In this document: positions 1 to 9,416 of the stretch, piece after piece
How positions within the stretch are numbered: the stretch's first letter is position 1
Layout: each line of letters starts with the position of its first letter
Source: Methylobacterium sp. J-076
GTDB lineage: Bacteria; Pseudomonadota; Alphaproteobacteria; Rhizobiales; Beijerinckiaceae
Reading direction: 5' to 3'
NCBI RefSeq assembly: GCF_022829405.1
Contig: NZ_JAKSXW010000140.1
Span: forward strand, 25,383 to 89,382
Length of the DNA stretch: 64,000 bases
Translations under genes and position numbers: made by a program
Notes under the pieces: model-generated
The model's input: only the letters and a program-made list of their open reading frames with translations
Databases searched by the model: none
Told to the model about the DNA's origin: nothing

Positions 1-210
1 CCAGTTCGGCTTCTCCCAGGAGGCCCCCTTGGCGTTCTTCTCGACGAGGGTCTCATCCTCGCCCAGCGCCTTGAAGAAGTTCTGCCACTCGGGATCGACG
101 GAGTGCGGATTGCGCGCGTAGGCGGCCTGCAGTTCCTCGATGTAGGCGGCGTTCGCGCCGTAGAGGAACGAGGTTTCGAGGAGCGCTTCGTTCACGTCCT
201 GGCGTGCCAT
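1..210 (-). CDS. sucA: 2-oxoglutarate dehydrogenase E1, N-terminal part
   Basis: Only the first 70 codons lie in the window; the gene runs off the left edge. The product is the thiamine-dependent E1 subunit of the 2-oxoglutarate dehydrogenase complex, which decarboxylates 2-oxoglutarate in the TCA cycle. The visible residues match the conserved E1 N-terminus that docks on the E2 core: MARQDVNE, the SFLYGANAAYIEELQ stretch and DPEWQNFFKAL. The ATG is read from 210. It follows sucD in the mdh-sucC-sucD-sucA order with a 137-base gap, so co-transcription is likely. The identity is clear despite truncation. Confidence 0.93.
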   Translation of the reverse strand, partial: MARQDVNEALLETSFLYGANAAYIEELQAAYARNPHSVDPEWQNFFKALGEDETLVEKNAKGASWEKPNW

Positions 211-347
211 GGTCCGTCCATCCTGTCGCTCGGGCGAGCGGCGGAGCCACCCGCATCGCGGTGCCGGGTCTTCGCCGGCTCTGAAAGCGGTGAAGGGCGC
301 CGCGCGCCCCTCACCCGGTTGTCGTGTCTCCGATCGGGCCGGAGCGC

Positions 348-1232
348 TCAGCCTTTCAGCACCTCGACCAGGGTCGAGCCGAGGCGGGCCGGCGACGGGG
401 AGACGCGGATGCCCGCCGCCTCCATCGCCGCGATCTTGTCCTCGGCCCCGCCCTTGCCGCCGGAGATGATGGCGCCGGCATGGCCCATGCGGCGGCCCGG
501 AGGCGCCGTGCGGCCGGCGATGAAGCCCACCATCGGCTTGCTGCGGCCGCGCTTGGCCTCGTCGCGGAGGAACTGCGCCGCCTCTTCCTCGGCCGAACCA
601 CCGATCTCGCCGATCATCACGATCGACTCGGTCTTGTCGTCGGCCAGGAACAGCTCCAGCACGTCGATGAACTCGGTGCCCTTCACCGGATCGCCGCCGA
701 TGCCGACGGCGGTGGTCTGGCCGAGGCCGGCGCTGGTGGTCTGGAACACGGCCTCGTAGGTCAACGTGCCGGAGCGCGAGACGATGCCGACCGAGCCCTG
801 CCGAAAGATGTTGGCAGGCATGATGCCGATCTTCGACTGGCCCGCCGTGACGATGCCGGGGCAGTTCGGGCCGACGAGGCGCGACTTCGACCCCGTGAGC
901 GTTCGCTTCACCCGCACCATGTCGAGCACCGGGATGCCCTCGGTGATGCAGACGATCAGCGGGATCTCGGCCGAGATCGCCTCGCAGATCGCGTCCGCGG
1001 CGCCGGGCGGCGGCACGTAGACCACGGAGGCGTCCGCGCCGGTGGCGTCCCGCGCCTCGGCCACGGTGTCGAACACCGGCAGGCTGAGATGGGTCGAGCC
1101 GCCCTTCCCGGGGGAGGTGCCGCCGACCATCTTCGTCCCGTAGGCGAGGGCCTGCTCGGAGTGGAAGGTCCCGTTCTTGCCGGTGAATCCCTGGCAGATG
1201 ACCTTGGTGTTCGCGTCGATCATCACCGACAT
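348..1232 (-). CDS. sucD: Succinyl-CoA synthetase, alpha subunit
   Basis: This 294-residue protein carries the phospho-histidine and CoA sites of succinyl-CoA synthetase, which converts succinyl-CoA to succinate with nucleotide triphosphate formation. The N-terminal Rossmann-like CoA domain shows [19 protein letters not shown]. The active histidine lies in [13 protein letters not shown] near residue 252. Length is normal for the family. The start lies two bases downstream of the sucC stop, which indicates translational coupling and stoichiometric synthesis of the alpha-beta complex. Confidence 0.97.
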   Translation of the reverse strand: MSVMIDANTKVICQGFTGKNGTFHSEQALAYGTKMVGGTSPGKGGSTHLSLPVFDTVAEARDATGADASVVYVPPPGAADAICEAISAEIPLIVCITEGIPVLDMVRVKRTLTGSKSRLVGPNCPGIVTAGQSKIGIMPANIFRQGSVGIVSRSGTLTYEAVFQTTSAGLGQTTAVGIGGDPVKGTEFIDVLELFLADDKTESIVMIGEIGGSAEEEAAQFLRDEAKRGRSKPMVGFIAGRTAPPGRRMGHAGAIISGGKGGAEDKIAAMEAAGIRVSPSPARLGSTLVEVLKG

Positions 1233-1234
1233 GA

Positions 1235-2431
1235 TCAGGCTCCCTTCACGGCGGCGACGATCTTCTGGGCGGCGTCATCCAGGTCGTCGGCCGGGATCAC
1301 GTTGAGGCCGGAGGCGCGGATGATGTCCTTGCCCTGCTCGACGTTGGTGCCTTCGAGGCGCACCACCAGCGGGACCTGAAGGCCCACCGCCTTCACCGCG
1401 GCGATCACGCCGTTGGCGATCACGTCGCACTTCATGATCCCGCCGAAGATGTTGACGAGGATGCCCTTCACGTTCGGGTCGGCGGTGATGATCTTGAACG
1501 CCGCCGTCACCTTCTCCTCCGAGGCGCCGCCGCCCACGTCGAGGAAGTTGGCCGGGCTTTCGCCGTAGAGCTTGATGATGTCGAGGGTGGCCATGGCCAG
1601 CCCCGCGCCGTTGACCATGCAGCCGATGGTGCCATCGAGCGCGATGTAGGCGAGGTCGTACTTCGACGCCTCGATCTCCTTGGCGTCCTCCTCGGTCTCG
1701 TCGCGCAGCGCCACGATGTCCGGGTGCCGGTAGAGGGCGTTCGAATCGAAGGCCATCTTCGCGTCGAGGCACTTGAGGTGCCCGTCGCCGGTCAGGACCA
1801 GCGGGTTGATCTCCAAGAGGCTCATGTCCTTGGCGACGAACGCCTTGTAGAGCTTGTCGGTGACGTCGGCCGCCTCCTTGGCCTGGGCTCCGGTGAGCCC
1901 CAGCGCCTTGGCGACCGCGCGGCCGTGATGGGGCATGACGCCCGTGGCCGGATCGACCGGGATGGTGTGGATCTTCTCCGGCGTGTCGTGGGCGACCGCC
2001 TCGATGTCCATGCCACCCTCGGTGGAGACCACGAAGGCGACGCCGCCGGTCTCACGGTCCACCAGCATCGACAGGTAGAACTCGGCGGCGATCTGCGCGC
2101 CTTCCTCGATGTAGAGGCGGTTCACCTGCTTGCCGGCCGGGCCGGTCTGGATCGTCACCAGGGTCTGGCCGAGCATCTCGCCGGCATACTGCTTCACCTC
2201 GTCCACGGACTTGGTGACGCGCACGCCGCCCTTGGCGCCGGCCGGGGCGCCGACGAAGGTGCCCTTGCCGCGGCCGCCCGCATGGATCTGGCTCTTCACG
2301 ACCCAGACCGGGCCGCCGAGCTCCCTGGCCGCGGCTTCCGCCTCCGCGGCGTCGAAGATCGCCACGCCGCGGGAGACCGGCAGGCCGAATTCCTTCAGAA
2401 CCGCCTTGGCCTGATATTCATGGATGTTCAT
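1235..2431 (-). CDS. sucC: Succinyl-CoA synthetase, beta subunit (ADP-forming type)
   Basis: The 398-residue ATP-grasp subunit binds nucleotide and partners SucD. It begins [19 protein letters not shown], the canonical start of the family. It shows the glycine-rich nucleotide loop [12 protein letters not shown] near residue 50 and a C-terminal ligase domain with [10 protein letters not shown]. Length is standard. It sits between mdh and sucD. A 166-base spacer upstream holds the heptamer repeat and a 24-base inverted repeat, described separately. Confidence 0.97.
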   Translation of the reverse strand: MNIHEYQAKAVLKEFGLPVSRGVAIFDAAEAEAAARELGGPVWVVKSQIHAGGRGKGTFVGAPAGAKGGVRVTKSVDEVKQYAGEMLGQTLVTIQTGPAGKQVNRLYIEEGAQIAAEFYLSMLVDRETGGVAFVVSTEGGMDIEAVAHDTPEKIHTIPVDPATGVMPHHGRAVAKALGLTGAQAKEAADVTDKLYKAFVAKDMSLLEINPLVLTGDGHLKCLDAKMAFDSNALYRHPDIVALRDETEEDAKEIEASKYDLAYIALDGTIGCMVNGAGLAMATLDIIKLYGESPANFLDVGGGASEEKVTAAFKIITADPNVKGILVNIFGGIMKCDVIANGVIAAVKAVGLQVPLVVRLEGTNVEQGKDIIRASGLNVIPADDLDDAAQKIVAAVKGA

Positions 2432-2469
2432 CGGGGCCTCTTTCAGAGGAGCGAATAGGGGGGCGAATA

Positions 2470-2565
2470 GCGAATAGCGAATAGGGAGTAGCGCATAGCG
2501 AGGAGTTGGGACGGTGCGGCGGGGCCAAGGCGCCCGCTTTTCGCTACTCCCTATTCGCTATTCGC
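2470..2565. repeat. Heptamer array with perfect 24-bp inverted repeat
   Basis: The mdh-sucC spacer contains GCGAATA heptamers at 2451, 2463, 2470 and 2477, followed by diverged copies. The arm at 2470-2493 is repeated exactly in inverted orientation at 2542-2565, with 48 bases between. In the transcript this would form a very stable stem between the mdh stop and the sucC start. It does not look like a Rho-independent terminator because no T-run follows. A processing or stability element, or a dispersed intergenic repeat, is more likely (inference). Confidence 0.85.
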
Positions 2566-2597
2566 CCATCCCTCCCTGTTCGTTGGTCGCGAATGAA

Positions 2598-3683
<1,086 letters not shown>

Positions 3684-3811
3684 TCAAGCCGATGCAGCTT
3701 GGCCAAATGGCCGGTTCGAAGTGCCGGGCGGCGGCCGCGGCAACGACGACGCCGGGGAAATCGCTGTGGTGCGAAGGTTTTAGGTGCGGTGCAGCGTGAT
3801 CGGCCACGCGC

Positions 3812-3837
3812 AATGACAGAATCTTTCGGCTGTCATT
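3812..3837. promoter_or_regulatory. Operator-like dyad upstream of mdh
   Basis: A perfect 8-base dyad, AATGACAG, ten bases, CTGTCATT, lies about 250 bases upstream of the mdh start. The surrounding 3561-4020 region has no convincing gene and probably holds the promoter of the TCA operon. The dyad could bind a dimeric regulator. A terminator is less likely because the stem is AT-rich and no gene on the plus strand leads into it. Which protein would bind cannot be told from the sequence. Confidence 0.3.
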
Positions 3838-4020
3838 TTGGTTTTCGTGGGAGGGCCGGCCACCTCCATCGGGCGGGGTGACGGCGCCCCATCCAAGCGG
3901 GGCGCGACTCGCCACATCCGGTCCTCACGGCGCGCGCCGTGACGGCGGCGGCCGATGCGGTCCGATTGGGGCAAGCCGTCGTGGCAGGGGCCGCGCGGAC
4001 GCGGCCCCGGGTTCGCCAGG

Positions 4021-4679
4021 CTAGAGGATGCCGGCCCGGAGGACGCGCTGGATGGCGTGGATCACGGCACCGAAGCGGGCTTCGATCAGGTCGCGCGGCA
4101 CGTCGGCGTCGTGCTGGATCGCCAGGGGGTGGGTGAAGCGGTAGCTCGCGTCGAAGATGTAGGCGATCGCCCGCTCCCGGTCCCGTGCCGAGAAGATGCC
4201 GGAGGTGATTCCCTCCTCCACCACCCGTTCCACGAGGCTGCGCAGGCGCACCCGGTGGCGGCGGGCGATGGGCCGGGCGGCGACCGTGGCGTCGAGGTGG
4301 ACCGCGAACAGGTTCGGCTCGTGGGCGAGGGCATCCCGCTGCAGGGCGGCCAGCGCTACCAGCAGCCGCTCGATCTTGTCGTCGGCGGGATCCGGCGCGT
4401 CGGCGATGCCGGCGAGCCGCGTCTCCACGTCCCGCAGCCAGCGGCCCGCCACCGCGTCGAGCAGGGCATCCTTGGAGGGGAAGTAGCGGTAGACGTTGGC
4501 GTGCGTCATGCCCGCTTCCGCCGCGACGGCGACCACCGTCACGCGTTTGGGGCCGAGCCGGGCGAGGTGCTCGGTTGCGATGCCGAGGAGGCGGATATCC
4601 GCGGAAACCGGGGCGCGCGGCGCCTTGGCGGGTCCGCCAGCGTCTGCGCCTTCACGCGGGGAGGCCGGGACAGCGCCAT
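4021..4679 (-). CDS. TetR/AcrR-family regulator, N-terminus apparently frameshifted
   Basis: The helix-turn-helix is unmistakable: RVTVVAVAAEAGMTHANVYR followed by YFPSKDALLDAVA. A C-terminal TetR ligand domain follows and the protein ends RAGIL. The only start in the main frame is a GTG at 4542, which would cut off helix 1. The preceding in-frame residues (DIRLLGIATEHLARLGPKR) are clearly helix 1 and have no ATG, GTG or TTG before them. An ATG at 4679 opens a plausible N-terminus in another frame. Adding one base to the G-run at 4610-4613 would join the two. It is therefore either a real frameshift or a sequence error. Target genes are unknown. Confidence 0.75.
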
Positions 4680-4948
4680 CGGTGCCGGGAAGGGTACCCC
4701 TCAGGTCACCCTCGTCATCCTTGGACGGTTCGACCTCTGGCCTGAGAAAAGGAAGCGGGAGGCGGGAGGAGGACAGGTGGTAGGGCGAGGCGGACCCCCA
4801 TCGTTCCGGATGAAGCGCTCACACGCTTCTGGTTGACGTCGCGGCTTCCCCCCGGGATCCCGCATGCTTGCGCGGCTTCATGACCGCTTATTTGTCGTAT
4901 GTTCAAAAAGATTTGAGAACGCAACAAATTTTTCCCGCGAATTCACGA

Positions 4949-5719
4949 TCAGAAACGATCTTTCCACGACCTTAAAGTGACGAAGACCTGCTCCGGGGTG
5001 CTGCCTGCTGGCAGATCCACGCGGCGCGCCAGTTCTGGCGCGCCGCTCCTGAGGAAGGGATTGGTCCTTCGCTCCGTCCCCAGGCTGGACGGGATGAGGA
5101 AGCGCCCCTCCCGCGCGGCCGTCTCGGCCTCCGCGACACGGGCGCGCAGGGCGGCGTTGTCGGGGTCGGCGGCGAGGGCGAAGCGCCCGTTGGATAAGAC
5201 GTAGTCGTGTCCGCTGAACACCATCGCCTCGTCCGGAAGGGCCGCGAAGCGCTGGAGCGAGCGCCAGAGCGTCTCCGGCGGTCCTTCGAGGACCCGGCCA
5301 CAGCCCAGGGTGAACAGCGTGTCGCCCGCGCAGACGATGCCGGCCTGCGCGAACCAGTAGGTGATGTGGTCGTCGCAGTGCCCCGGCGTCTCCCAGACCT
5401 CCGCGGACAGGGACCCGACGCTGACCACGTCCCCCTCCCCCACGCTCACATCCACCTCGGGGATCGCGCCGCCGGCCTTGCGCGGGGCGGTGACCCGGGC
5501 GCCGGTCGCGGCCTTCACCTCGGGGATGCCGGCGATGTGGTCGCCGTGGCGGTGCGTGACGAGGATGTCGGTGAGGCGCCAGCCGGTCTCGTCGAGCGCC
5601 TTGAGGACGGGGGCCGCCTCCGGCACGTCGATGGCGGCGCAGGCACCGGTCTCCGGGTCGCGGATCAGGACGCCGATGTTGTCGGACCGGCAGAGGAAAG
5701 TGCGGACCTGAGCTTCCAC
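4949..5719 (-). CDS. gloB: Hydroxyacylglutathione hydrolase (glyoxalase II)
   Basis: This metallo-beta-lactamase-fold enzyme hydrolyses S-lactoylglutathione to lactate and glutathione in methylglyoxal detoxification. It shows the dinuclear metal motif THRHGDH, the ETPGHCDDHITY stretch, the metal-bridging aspartate in CAGDTLFTLGCGR and GHDYVLSN, in the usual glyoxalase II order. I chose the GTG at 5719, preceded by GGAAGAG; it gives 256 residues, the family norm. A longer frame to 5827 exists but adds unconserved residues. It is divergent from the methyltransferase gene at 5932. Confidence 0.93.
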   Translation of the reverse strand: MEAQVRTFLCRSDNIGVLIRDPETGACAAIDVPEAAPVLKALDETGWRLTDILVTHRHGDHIAGIPEVKAATGARVTAPRKAGGAIPEVDVSVGEGDVVSVGSLSAEVWETPGHCDDHITYWFAQAGIVCAGDTLFTLGCGRVLEGPPETLWRSLQRFAALPDEAMVFSGHDYVLSNGRFALAADPDNAALRARVAEAETAAREGRFLIPSSLGTERRTNPFLRSGAPELARRVDLPAGSTPEQVFVTLRSWKDRF

Positions 5720-5931
5720 GTCGTCGTCTCTTCCGTTTCCGCCGGGCGGGACCCGTCGCCCCTCCGTGCGTGCCTGTGGCGAAAAACCGGGTTTCGCAAG
5801 TCGGGGTTCCGCCACGGCTTGTCGCAAGCGCCTCCGGCACCCATTGATGGCGCTGGATGCGGCGCGCTTGCCCTGGGCCGGGCCGGGGACGCGCCAGGGG
5901 AGCGGTTCAGCCCGCAGCGCGTAGAACGGCC

Positions 5932-6666
5932 ATGCGTCTCGACGTCAACGGCCTGAGGGCCTTCTATGCCTCGCCGCTGGGCGCCACGACCCGCCGGGTC
6001 GTGGGCCGGTCGGTGCACGCCTTCCTCGGCTCGGTCTCGGGCCTGCGGGTCCTGGGGATCGGTTACGCCACGCCCTACCTCGCCCCGGTGCATTGCATCG
6101 CGGAACGGACGCTGGCCTTCATGCCGGCCTCGCAGGGCGTGGTGAACTGGCCGGGGAGCGGGCGGTCCTGCACCGCGCTCACCGACCCGACGATGATGCC
6201 CCTGCCGGAGGCGGCCATCGACCGGGTGATCCTCGTCCACGCCCTCGAATCGGTGGAGAGCCCGACGGAGCTGCTCCAAGAGGTCTGGCGGACCCTGACG
6301 CCGGGCGGGCGGATGGTGCTCGTGGTGCCGAACCGGCGGGGGATCTGGTCCCGGCGTGAGGCGACGCCCTTCGGGCATGGCCAGCCCTACAGCCGCTCCC
6401 AGCTCGGGCGGTTGATGCGCGACACCCTGTTCTCGCCGGAGGGCTGGGCCGAGACCCTGTACATGCCCCCCGTGCGCTCGCGGGTGCTCCTCCGGACCGG
6501 GCCGATCTGGGAAGCCTGCGGCACGAGCCTCGCCATGCCCTTCGCCGGCCTGCACGTGATCGACGCGACCAAGCAGCTCTACCGCCCGATCCCCGTGGCG
6601 CAGGTGCGGCGTTCCCGCCGCCTCGCCCCGGCCCGGGTGCTCGTCCCGGCGCCCGCCCCAGTGTGA
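5932..6666 (+). CDS. Class I SAM-dependent methyltransferase, gloB-linked
   Basis: The 244-residue protein has a methyltransferase fold: VLGIGYATPYL as the SAM-binding glycine motif near residue 40, then DRVILVHALESVESP and LTPGGRMVLVVPNRRG, typical of the Methyltransf_11 type. The substrate cannot be named. I start at the ATG at 5932. It is transcribed divergently from gloB. Its stop at 6666 directly abuts the stop of the convergent membrane-protein gene. Confidence 0.82.
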   Translation: MRLDVNGLRAFYASPLGATTRRVVGRSVHAFLGSVSGLRVLGIGYATPYLAPVHCIAERTLAFMPASQGVVNWPGSGRSCTALTDPTMMPLPEAAIDRVILVHALESVESPTELLQEVWRTLTPGGRMVLVVPNRRGIWSRREATPFGHGQPYSRSQLGRLMRDTLFSPEGWAETLYMPPVRSRVLLRTGPIWEACGTSLAMPFAGLHVIDATKQLYRPIPVAQVRRSRRLAPARVLVPAPAPV

Positions 6667-7719
6667 TCAGATCACCGGCAGTTCCGAGAGACCGCCGTAG
6701 ATGGCGGCGTGGCCGAGGTAGTAGAGCAGCAGGAAGCCCGCGAGGGAGGCCGCGTACCAGGCCGGCGCCAGCACGGTATCCCGCACCCGGACCTTCACCC
6801 GCATGTCGTCGGCGGCGATGCCGAGCAGGACCACGATGATGCCGGAATGGCCGATCGCGTCGATCTTGCCGAACTCGAACACGGCGGAGACGAACACGCC
6901 GGCCAGGATCAGGGCGGAGGTGCGGCGCACCAGGGGGGTCCAGACCAGGGCGAAGGCCAGGGTGAACTCGACGACGCCCGCCGCCTGCATGAAGAGCGCG
7001 GGGGTCGCCCCCATGGTCATCGACGGCTTGGCGGCGATCAGCGGGTCGGTCCACTGGGGGTAGGCCCACTTCTCGACGGAGGCCCACATCAGCGTGACGG
7101 CGGCCGTCCAGCGCACGATGTCCAGGGGGCGGATGCCGAAGGGGGCGACGTCGAGGCCGCGCAGGATCAGGTACACGGCCACGCCGAGGAAGATCGGGTA
7201 GTCGGCGAGGTGGAACACGCCGTACTGGGCGGTGGCGAAGGCGAACAGGAACACGATCCCAAGCCCGGTGAGCGGCATGGTCCGCCGCCAGATCAGACAG
7301 CCCGCGAGGCCGAGCTGCAGCCACGGGATCCAGGCCACATCGGTCGTCAGTTCCGGCGTCAGGATGACGTTGCCGAGGTTCCAGAGCGACACGAAGAAGA
7401 ACCCGACCGTGGCCCGCACCAGAAGCTCGGTGTCCGTGCGGATCCGCGTCGTCACCCGGTCGAGGGCGTTCATCAGCGCCGTGCCGAGGGACGTGCCCTC
7501 GGCGAGGCAGCCGACCATCAGGCAGAGCAGCGCGAGGCCCACCAGCCATTCGAAATCGAGGCAGAGGACGTTCTCCAGCCCCCGCGGCTGCCCGGCGACG
7601 TCGTAGGCGCAGAACCATTTCACGTGCGCGCTCGCCTCACCGATCGACAATGGCGTCGATGCCATCGCCAGCCCCAGCGCGGTGAGAGGTCCAGAAAACG
7701 ATTTCCTGGGGGACTGCAT
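6667..7719 (-). CDS. Polytopic membrane protein, DoxX-like features
   Basis: The 350-residue protein has a signal-like N-terminus ending near SAHVKWFCAYDVAG and about eight hydrophobic helices. The segment IVRWTAAVTLMWASVEKWA with following Pro/Trp residues resembles DoxX-type membrane proteins, but the similarity is only by eye. Cysteines in WFCAYD and ENVLCLDFEW could lie near the outer face of the membrane. No function is assigned. It is convergent with the methyltransferase gene and nothing indicates an operon partner. Confidence 0.7.
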   Translation of the reverse strand: MQSPRKSFSGPLTALGLAMASTPLSIGEASAHVKWFCAYDVAGQPRGLENVLCLDFEWLVGLALLCLMVGCLAEGTSLGTALMNALDRVTTRIRTDTELLVRATVGFFFVSLWNLGNVILTPELTTDVAWIPWLQLGLAGCLIWRRTMPLTGLGIVFLFAFATAQYGVFHLADYPIFLGVAVYLILRGLDVAPFGIRPLDIVRWTAAVTLMWASVEKWAYPQWTDPLIAAKPSMTMGATPALFMQAAGVVEFTLAFALVWTPLVRRTSALILAGVFVSAVFEFGKIDAIGHSGIIVVLLGIAADDMRVKVRVRDTVLAPAWYAASLAGFLLLYYLGHAAIYGGLSELPVI

Positions 7720-7984
7720 AAGACCCTCGCCCTGAGCGGCAGCGTTCTATGAAATCAATTTAAGTCGATTCCGGTCACCGGCGCTAAGTGTTTATTAACG
7801 GGCGTGGCCAAAAGGTTAACGCTGTGGATTCTGGTGAACGCCCCGGCCCCCATGCGGGGCGGGCCCCGGTCCACCCCCGACCATCGCAGGAACGCTCCCA
7901 GGAAGCCTTGGGTTAAGGCTTGGCGGTTAGCGTGGCCCGTGGCCGCGTGAACACGACCCGAGTCGCGTAAGGGGGACATCTTTG

Positions 7985-8146
7985 ATGATCGGATTGGCGA
8001 GCGTCGTCAGCCTCTGCCTCGGTGTGGCGCTGGCGGCCAAGGCACCGTCCGCCGGCCTGCGGGCGCAGGCTTTCGAGACGTCGGGCGGGGTCTTCCTCGT
8101 CTCGGGGCTGATCCTGCTCGGATCCGGGCTCCCGGTCTTCCACTGA
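7985..8146 (+). CDS. Small predicted membrane protein (53 aa)
   Basis: A short ATG frame encodes MIGLASVVSLCLGVALAAK near its start and a second hydrophobic stretch, GGVFLVSGLILLGSGLPVF, at its end, so two membrane helices are predicted. An AGGGGG purine run sits 7-8 bases before the ATG. Codon positions keep the GC-rich bias of real genes here. It stands alone between the divergent membrane-protein gene and the convergent cytochrome peroxidase gene. I do not recognise it. Confidence 0.6.
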   Translation: MIGLASVVSLCLGVALAAKAPSAGLRAQAFETSGGVFLVSGLILLGSGLPVFH

Positions 8147-8273
8147 TCCCGTCGCGGTGGGGCCTCCCCCTCCCGGCCGGAGCCCTCGTCCCGCGGGATG
8201 GAAGGGCGGCTTCCCCGTCAGACCTTCAGGCGCTGCGGCAGCCCGACGGAGAAACCCTGCGGGGTGTGCCGGA

Positions 8274-9329
8274 TCAGGGCTTCGGCGCGGCCGGCGGGAA
8301 CACCGCCGAGGTCTCGTCCCGGTCGGCGCCGGCCGTCAGGGTCGAGAGGAAGGCGAGCAGGTCGGCCTTCTCGCCGTCGCTCAGATGCAGGGGCTTGATC
8401 TGGCGGGAACGGCTCGGGCGCGCGATGCCGCCGCGGTCGTAGAGGTCGATCACCGCCGAGAGGGTGGCGACGGAGCCGTCATGCATGAAGGGCGCCCGCT
8501 TGTCGACGTCGCGCAGGGTCGGCGTCTTGAAGGCGTAGCGGAGGGCGGGGGAGGTCGGCATCAGCCGCCCCCGGCCGATGTCGGCGCCCTGGCCGACGCC
8601 GATGTCGTGGAACGAGTTGTCGGTGAAGGTCCAGCCGGAATGGCAACCCGCGCAGCCGGCGCGGCCGTTGAATAGGTCGAAGCCCCGCTTGGCGGTTTCG
8701 GGAATGGCCGCCTCGTCGCCGCCGATCCAGCGGTCGAACGGGGCCTTGCCGGCCACGATCAGGCGCTGGAACGTCGCCAGCGCCGCCTCGAGCCGGTCGG
8801 CGCTGACGGTGGGGTCGCCGAAGGCCGTGGCGAAGGCCTCGCGGTAGCTCTCGTCCGCGGAAAGGCGTGCGACCGCCTCCGTCATCGACAGGTTCATGTT
8901 GCCGGGGGCGGAGATCGGCGCCCGCGCCACCGATTCGAGGGTGCGGAACTTGCCGTCCCAGCCGAGCGGCCCGTCCTGCCACGCGACGTCGAGGAGGGTG
9001 GGCGTCCGCAGGTCCATGTCGCCGCTGCCGCGGGTGGCGGCCCGGGCGCGCCCGTCGCCCCAGGCGAGGTCGGGCCGATGGCAGGTCACGCAGGCGCGGG
9101 TGTTGTCCCCCGACAGGACGGGATCGAAGAACAGCCTGCGGCCGAGCTCAGCCTTGGACGGCGAATACGGGTTGGATTCGGGGAACGGGATGGCCTCGGG
9201 CGGACGATAGTCGGCCCGCCACGTGGCGCGGCGCGATTCGTCCTCCGTCCCTGCCGAACCGGCAACGGCGGCCAAACCCATGAGCGCCACCGCGGCGGCG
9301 CCGAATGTCTTGAGCCTCGACAACATCAC
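8274..9329 (-). CDS. Di-haem cytochrome c peroxidase / MauG-family protein
   Basis: The 351-residue periplasmic protein has an N-terminal signal peptide and two c-haem motifs: CVTCH near residue 80 with the following Pro and Asp, and CAGCH near residue 227. The regions GRRLFFDPVLSGDNTRACVTC and KTPTLRDVDKRAPFMHDG are family signatures. It would reduce hydrogen peroxide using cytochrome electrons, or act as a MauG-type oxidase. No methylamine dehydrogenase genes are nearby, so plain peroxidase activity is the better guess. The upstream region at 9361-9385 contains a TGTAAA/TTTACA dyad. Confidence 0.9.
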   Translation of the reverse strand: MMLSRLKTFGAAAVALMGLAAVAGSAGTEDESRRATWRADYRPPEAIPFPESNPYSPSKAELGRRLFFDPVLSGDNTRACVTCHRPDLAWGDGRARAATRGSGDMDLRTPTLLDVAWQDGPLGWDGKFRTLESVARAPISAPGNMNLSMTEAVARLSADESYREAFATAFGDPTVSADRLEAALATFQRLIVAGKAPFDRWIGGDEAAIPETAKRGFDLFNGRAGCAGCHSGWTFTDNSFHDIGVGQGADIGRGRLMPTSPALRYAFKTPTLRDVDKRAPFMHDGSVATLSAVIDLYDRGGIARPSRSRQIKPLHLSDGEKADLLAFLSTLTAGADRDETSAVFPPAAPKP

Positions 9330-9360
9330 AATCGTCTTACCGACGCGGACGTTGATATTT

Positions 9361-9385
9361 TGTAAAATCGTTCTCGCGGTTTACA
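9361..9385. promoter_or_regulatory. TGTAAA-N13-TTTACA dyad upstream of cytochrome peroxidase
   Basis: In the 87-base gap between pbpC and the peroxidase gene, TGTAAA at 9361-9366 is mirrored by TTTACA at 9380-9385. It lies about 32-56 bases before the peroxidase ATG, where an operator would be expected. The binding protein is unknown. The dyad could be a chance AT-rich symmetry. Confidence 0.25.
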
Positions 9386-9416
9386 GCAACAGTGCTTCGA
9401 GAATGAGCACTTGGCC

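Noticed and set aside
2451..2500. CRISPR-like array
   Set aside because: The repeats are seven bases long and adjacent, without spacers; no cas genes are in the window.
3780..3974. A short minus-strand frame upstream of mdh
   Set aside because: No motif or ribosome-binding site; the region more likely holds the operon promoter.
4715..4927. A 70-codon minus-strand frame upstream of the TetR gene
   Set aside because: It has no ribosome-binding site or recognisable motif and overlaps the region where the TetR promoter should be.
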